From: Thunnus maccoyii
Lineage: Eukaryota > Chordata > Actinopteri > Scombriformes > Scombridae
Reading direction: 5' to 3'
Length of the DNA: 64,000 bases
Assembly: GCF_910596095.1 (NCBI RefSeq)
Contig: NC_056555.1
Coordinates: 10,231,501 to 10,295,500 of the forward strand
Of the stretch, positions 58,531 through 64,000 are shown piece by piece. Every line of letters starts with the position of its first letter. Within the stretch, counting starts at the first letter, position 1. The notes under the pieces are model-generated. The model worked only from the letters and a program-made list of their open reading frames with translations. It searched no databases and had not been told where the DNA came from. Position numbers and translations under genes: made by a program.

Positions 58531-61330
58531 CTGAGAGAAGAAAACAGACAATGCATCAAAATACTTCAATTCACCACACAGGAGACATTTTTTAATGAAT
58601 TTCCTTGTTTTTCATGCAGAACTGACACACACACACACAACCATGACATGACTCTCAACTTCTATTTGTATATTTAATGTTTTTTCCTGCTTTGATTCGT
58701 ATTGCTGTTTGTCTTTGTGATATTTTCCTCTGTATCTTATCGACTGTAATGTTTCCACGAGCCCTTGAGATTTGTTTCTCTCGGACAGATGGATTGTATC
58801 TCTCTTCTTTTCTTCTCGAGTCAGTGCTTTTATCATTTGTGCAAACAACTAAACCAAAACCTTAAAAAACAACCAAAAAAAGTTGGCTGCATACTGTGAG
58901 ATTGGAGCAATTGTAGAATTTGAAATGATTCCACCATGGGCACTGCTAGCAGAGGCCCAGGGCTTTGAACAGCTCCAGGCCTAATCCTCAGCCATTTCCT
59001 CTTGGCACTGATCAAGGCTACAGGCAGCTGACTGGAGTCTGAACAGCGCTGAAAGTTCCAGGGCTGCATTAGTTCTTCAGGGACGCACTGATGCATCTGA
59101 AGTTACGCGTTTCATATTGGCTTGAATATGTACACTTGTAAACAATTTTCCAGGTGCTCAAAAGGCTTTAAAGTGCTACTCTGTAAGAAATGTCCATCAT
59201 AATAAGTGTGATTTAGTCTGATAATTATGCAAATCGTGTTATTAGTGTGAATGCTGACAAGCATTCACAGTATTGTTCTTCAAAGCTTTATTTATTATTC
59301 CTCCATACGTTTTCCGATCGCAAACTACTTCTGAAAACTTTAAGCTACAGAAACCATTCAAATATCAAAATGTTAAGCTTGTTAAGAACATTTATACTAC
59401 GACTTGTCTTCTTTCTGGCATATTACAGTGATTGAATAGAATTTTTTAAAGTATTAAAATTTATAATGGAAAGTCTATGGGAGGAATGTTTGAAAGTTGA
59501 TATCTCAAAAATAAAAAGTGCAGAAGTATTCATACTTCATGGACAGGTGTCCCATGTGGAAATACTCAATATATTAAAATATGGTACCAATAGTGCCACT
59601 ATGTGGTTGGTTATCACGTTTTACATTTTGGCTAATAAATCATGAACTGTGAGGTGTAGAAAAACAATATTTGCACTGTGTATTCCTTGAATGATGCTGA
59701 TTTGACTGATATAGGCCACGCCCATTTGTGCATAGAAAAAATTTTCACCATTTTGGATTTTTTGGTAAACACATTTTTTTGTTTTGTTGGCACATATTTC
59801 ATCTAATCTTCACCAAACTTGGTACATACCATATTTAGATGACCCCAAATAAAACTTATAAGTTCACTTTTGGGTATAGCTTACCGTTTGTCTGTAATTG
59901 GTTATCAAAATTTTGAAGGCTTGGCTTGATGCACTTAACGGGCCATAACTCTTCAATGCTAAATTCAATTGCAACCAAATATGCGAATGTTGTACGTAAA
60001 GCTACACTGCACAAATGTTGATATAGTTCTACCCACAGGGGGCGCTGTGGCCATTAGTGAAACATTACCATATTACTTAACTGCCATCTCTCTTAAATGT
60101 AAAATTATTCCATAGTAACCAAATTCAGAAAAGTTGTACAGATGGTGATGCTGAACAAGTCTGTAGCTTTTGATACAATTTCCCCTGTATGTGACGCTAC
60201 AAGATTTTTAAAAAATTGCTGCAGATTTCTGCATTTTCAGCAATGCTTTGCGATTTATTTCAGCTGTCAGCATGATTACTTGATTCAATGAAAAGGCATT
60301 TCACCAATTTAGAACATGATAATCAGTTTACTTGGCAAAAGAAGTACTACCCAACATCTGAATACAGTTGTATAATAGGCCTTTCTTTTTTTTTTAAACT
60401 TTATTTAACACTTATGTATGGAAGACCTGTGTGGCAAATGAGAAAAAAAAAATCTGGTCTGACCTAAATTGTTTTCTATCCTGTGTCTGACTTATTAACA
60501 GTCTAAAGTCCTTGATTTTTTTTTCATCTGTGAAAAAGGGGGGGCAAAAAAGTTTTGCCAGGTGAAGAAAAATTGTTTTGCCAGGATCGTTTTTCAAAGT
60601 TACTTTTTTTGTCATCTGTGAAAACAGGTGAAAAAAAAGTCTTGTCAGGTGTTTTTTTTTTTTTTTTTTTTTTTTTTGGCCAGTATCATTTTTCTAAGTG
60701 TTTAGTGTTGTAATACTCATTTTGGCCACAAGAGGCTGAAGCCCACCACTACCGAATAGGACTAAAAGCATTTATGTTTTCTTCCAGGTGAGTTTTAATT
60801 TTTTCATGCACGCGAGACACAAGATACATATATTGTGTATTAGTAAGTTATGTAACATTACTGTCATGTCTTCCTTTTGGCTATAAATGTATTTTAATCG
60901 GCACTAATCTGCCGTTAGCATTAGCGATACTGATGTTAGCTGTTAGCCCGCTGGCTAGCAAGTGAAAAACATATTGTTCATGGCTAACCAACAGCTACAA
61001 CCTAGGTTAAGTTGACTGCATAGCTAATGTTAGTTTACTGTAACATTAGTCATGGTAACAGGGACACTCCACTCCTTATGAGTGAGATGTTTTACCAATA
61101 AAGATTTTAAAAACTGCCTTATGAGTGGGACATCTGGACACTTGCTAAGGTAATAGGATAATTTTGTACATTTAATGATAGCTAGATTTTGGCAATTTAA
61201 ATTAATATGGTTATTATTCATATTTGTGATATTGAATTGGATGCTGTTTATTGAATATTGCAATTATTGTGTGATGCTCACTCTTAATTGTTCTTCAGTT
61301 GAACACTGACAGTTGAACCATTTGTACTTA
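58531..61330. other. Region upstream of troponin T: probable promoter, then repeats
   Basis: No protein-coding gene seen. 58870-59100 is less AT-rich and holds a muscle-type E-box CAGCTG at 59025-59030, which could be part of the troponin T promoter or first exon (inference). From about 59600 to 60080, phrases such as 'caccaaacttggtacatacc', 'gggccataactcttcaatgc' and 'cacagggggcgctgtggcca' mark a dispersed teleost repeat. Poly-T runs lie near 60390 and 60650. Confidence 0.4.
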
Positions 61331-61333
61331 GAC

Positions 61334-61668
61334 AGTTGATTCTCAAATCTTTTCATGTCAAGGATCCCCAAATTGATATGTAACAAGCCATGGACCCCCA
61401 TTTGATAAGATTTTTGTCCCAGGGACCCCTATCTGAAGTGATAGTTGTTAGATATGATTTAGTGGAGAATTCCATAACTGTAGGTGGGGAGATGACTGTA
61501 GAAAGAGTGAAACTTCTGATCAGAATAGTCATTCTTATACATTGTGCTAACTTCCAGTGAACAGAATATTAGTAAAATTTAACTTCTCCTCATTTTTATG
61601 GGGACCCCCTGGCACCCCTTCAAGGACCCCTGGGGTTCCCCGGACCCAACTTTGAGAACCAATGACTA
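61334..61668. mobile_element. Non-autonomous hAT-like element
   Basis: Starts 'cagttgattctcaaatcttt' with 'aaggatccccaaattg', and ends 'tttgagaaccaatg' after several GGGACCCC words, so the ends are imperfect inverted repeats of the hAT (Charlie) type. About 335 bp, no ORF. Clean 8-bp target duplications could not be assigned. A partial inverted relative starts at 63937. Confidence 0.65.
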
Positions 61669-61670
61669 AG

Positions 61671-61775
61671 GGTGTGTTTGAAATCATATACTAACGTACT
61701 GCCTACTACATACTCAATTTGACGTCATACTTATATATGAATAGTATGTTAGTATGTGATTTGGAACACAGCCCT
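61671..61775. mobile_element. Small MITE inside the left arm of the inverted repeat
   Basis: 'agggtgtgtttgaaatcata' and 'gatttggaacacagcc' form inverted ends around about 100 bp. The sequence CTA flanks both sides. The right arm at this point reads 'gacttagacc' without the insert, marking an empty-site allele. A 3-bp duplication of this kind would suit a PIF/Harbinger element (inference). Confidence 0.7.
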
Positions 61776-62229
61776 AGACCAATCTAAATCACCCTTGAGG
61801 CCAGTCAGCTCATTTTGTTTGTTTAATATTCCAGATGGGAGTCCAACGTTTGACTTGTGGGTCCAACAATTCCATCCTAAAGGTGTAATCCACATTGATG
61901 AAGGAGGAGGCCATGTAAGGTTAATAAGCTTTGTTTATTTATTAAATGAACAAAATACTTAAGTAACAGCAACAATGACTCTGAATGATGCTGTCTTGTT
62001 TCACAGAGGGCAGAATGAGACCTACACACTGTTGGGGAGAAATTCAAACCTGATCAGATGTGCGTAAGCAAGGTGTTATGAAGTATGACCCAAGCTATTC
62101 AAGCATATTGGAGCAGTGAGCCAAACTTGATTTTGTTGGCAGATGAAAGTGCTCAGAGAGAAAATAAGAATGTGTTGTTAGTCTTACCTCATGAATACTT
62201 TTATGTGAAACACAGTAATGATTGTACAA
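61776..62229. repeat. Left arm of large inverted repeat
   Basis: About 455 bp matching 63481-63934 in inverted orientation with roughly twenty mismatches by eye (about 95% identical). Both arms keep an open frame reading PDGSPTFDLWVQQFHP, but I recognise no protein family, and similarity of the arms alone explains it. The spacer 62230-63480 is about 1.25 kb. Confidence 0.9.
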
Positions 62230-63049
62230 CGTGCAGAGCATTCAAAAGACCCAATCATCTCACTCTCTTTTAGCTCACTCTCTCAATACATTATAATTAT
62301 GCTTCTCACTTTAAGTAGTGGATTTTCCCCTTCCCTTTCGTTTTTTACTTTTAGACCCTTGCCTTTGTTTGCCATGATTTATGATATAAGATTATTGCTA
62401 ATTGGAGTAGAGTAATTTCATTTAAATGAATCATTCTTTCTGTTGATAAAATCTATAGGAAAAACATAGTGTGCACAACTCAAGGGTCCAAGCACACCTG
62501 AAGGTTCCGTTGTTGGCCAAGTACCTGAACCTGATCAGATGAGGACATAACAAGTTTCCAGCTTTTCAGTATTATATGAGAGTTGTACCTATATTTTTGG
62601 AGGACATAAACAGACATTTACACTATCTGATTAAATTCACTGCATGCAATCTCTTGTAAACAAGATATTGTATAATAAACTTGTTTAATGAAAAGTCAGT
62701 TCCGTATTGGTAACCAGCCAGATGGTAAGCTGAAGACTTGAAAGACCCCTATCATCAGTATCTAAGTAAATTTTGTTACAAAGATATGTCTTTGATCTTT
62801 TACACATGCACCACCCAGTGGTTTCTGCCACAAGGTCTCTGGTTACCATGAATCCTCATAATTGATTTTAGAGAAGATTAAGATATCCCAATACATTATC
62901 CATTTACTGCTCCAGAATCAATGGCACCCATGGTAAGTAAAATATCAAGCAAGTATGCTTTATAATACCACTTTACCAATCATTTGATCATAAACCATAG
63001 TCCTTTACTTGATCCATCTTTCAGGCCTTTTCATTTCACCTTAAATGGG

Positions 63050-63420
63050 CAGTTCACCTAAAATTCAAAAAAATGTATTTTCCACCTTACCCGGAGTGCT
63101 ATCTATCCATCCAGATAGTTCCGGTGTGATTCGCCTAGTTTTAGAGATATCTGCCGCAAAGATGTCTGCCGTAGAGATAACTGCTGTCACTCCAATACAA
63201 TGGAGCTGAATGGCACTCGGTTTGTGGCGCTCAAAGCACCAAAGAAATACATTTGAAAAACTCAAAAGCAATGTCTCTTTACAGAAATCATGACCCGATT
63301 ACTCAAGATAATCCACATGCCTTGTTGTGAGCAGTTTCATATAGGAACAATTTTCTTCCAACCTGACGTGCCAGATGATTTGTTACACCAAACCATCTGA
63401 GAAATCGTCCTTGGATACCG
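63050..63420. repeat. Dispersed teleost repeat within the inverted-repeat spacer
   Basis: 'gggcagttcacctaaaattc', 'atggcactcggtttgtggcg' and 'atcatgacccgattactcaa' belong to a sequence I know as common in percomorph genomes. No ORF of note. The other part of the spacer (62230-63050) shows nothing recognisable. Confidence 0.55.
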
Positions 63421-63480
63421 TTTGGAAAAGGGCAGGCACTTTTCAAAAAATACTTCCTATACTAAACTGTTCACAACAAG

Positions 63481-64000
63481 GTACAATCATTACTGTGTTT
63501 CACATAAAAGTATTCATGAGGTAAGACTAACAACACATTCTTATTTTCTCTCTGAGCACTTTCATCTGCCAACAAAATCAAGTTTGGCTCACTGCTCCAA
63601 TATGCTTGAATAGCTTGGGTCATACTTTATAACACCTTACTTACGCACAGCTGATCAGGTTTGAATTTCTCCCCAACAGTATGGAGATCTCATTCTGCCC
63701 TCTGTGAAACAAGACAGCATCATTCAGAGTCATAGTTGCTGTTACTTAAGTATTTTGTTCATTAAATAAATAAACAAAGCTTATTAACCTTACATGGCCT
63801 CCTCCTTCACCGACGTGGATTACATCTCTAGGATGGAATTGTTGGACCCACAAGTCAAATGTTGGACTTCCATCTGGAATATTAAACAAACAAAATGAGC
63901 TGACTGGCCTCAGGGGTGATTCAGATTGGTCTAAGTCATTGGTTCTCAAAGTGGAGTCCAGAGACCCCCTAAGGGTCCTAGAAGGGGTCCCAGGGGGTCC
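63481..64000. repeat. Right arm of large inverted repeat, running off the window
   Basis: 63481-63934 mirrors the left arm. 63937-64000 continues into 'cattggttctcaaagtggag' and GGGTCC words, the inverse of the end of the hAT-like element at 61668, but more diverged than the arm itself. The far boundary is beyond the window. Confidence 0.9.

Noticed and set aside
61756-61962. Near-identical 68/67-codon ORFs here and at 63746-63949 (minus), first read as a conserved small protein
   Set aside because: They are the two arms of one inverted repeat; arm identity explains the similarity, and no known family is recognised.

Overview
The window is nuclear DNA of a ray-finned fish, most likely a spiny-rayed (percomorph) teleost. 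The genes are vertebrate genes cut into many short exons by mostly compact introns with GT-AG ends. CA/TG microsatellites are frequent, and the introns carry short palindromic DNA transposons and dispersed repeats of types I associate with percomorph genomes. There are no bacterial-type operons, no CRISPR array and no recognisable RNA genes.

Layout. (1) 1-18.9 kb, plus strand: the last 18-19 coding exons of strip2, a STRIPAK scaffold; its 5' exons lie left of the window. (2) 19.6-20.85 kb, minus strand: a complete six-exon morn2, tail-to-tail with strip2. (3) 21.2-31.9 kb, plus strand: a complete dhx57 (23 coding exons plus a 5' non-coding exon with a tiny uORF), head-to-head with morn2 across about 0.45 kb. 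(4) 32.4-32.75 kb, plus strand: the small lysine-rich protein gene smkr1, whose start codon sits at the end of its first exon. (5) 33.5-34.92 kb, minus strand: the 46-residue mitochondrial micropeptide gene stmp1 in three exons. (6) 35.3-46.14 kb, plus strand: a complete dnm1l (Drp1; 19 coding exons), head-to-head with stmp1 across about 0.4 kb. (7) 46.28-58.53 kb, minus strand: a troponin T gene with a ladder of tiny N-terminal exons, a pair of alternative 3' exons and an unusual C-terminus. (8) 58.5-64 kb: no gene recognised; repeats, including a large inverted repeat that runs off the right edge.

The genes do not form one pathway. Two divergent pairs (morn2/dhx57 and stmp1/dnm1l) probably share promoters. 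Two products act at mitochondria (Stmp1 and Drp1). Gene order is mosaic relative to human: strip2-smkr1-stmp1 corresponds to 7q32-q33, morn2-dhx57 to 2p22, and dnm1l to 12p11. No wholly new system was found. The best leads are the in-frame 17-codon exon in strip2, the exon duplication, mutually exclusive exon pair and altered tail of troponin T, the GC-AG intron of dnm1l, and the nested or inverted transposon structures.
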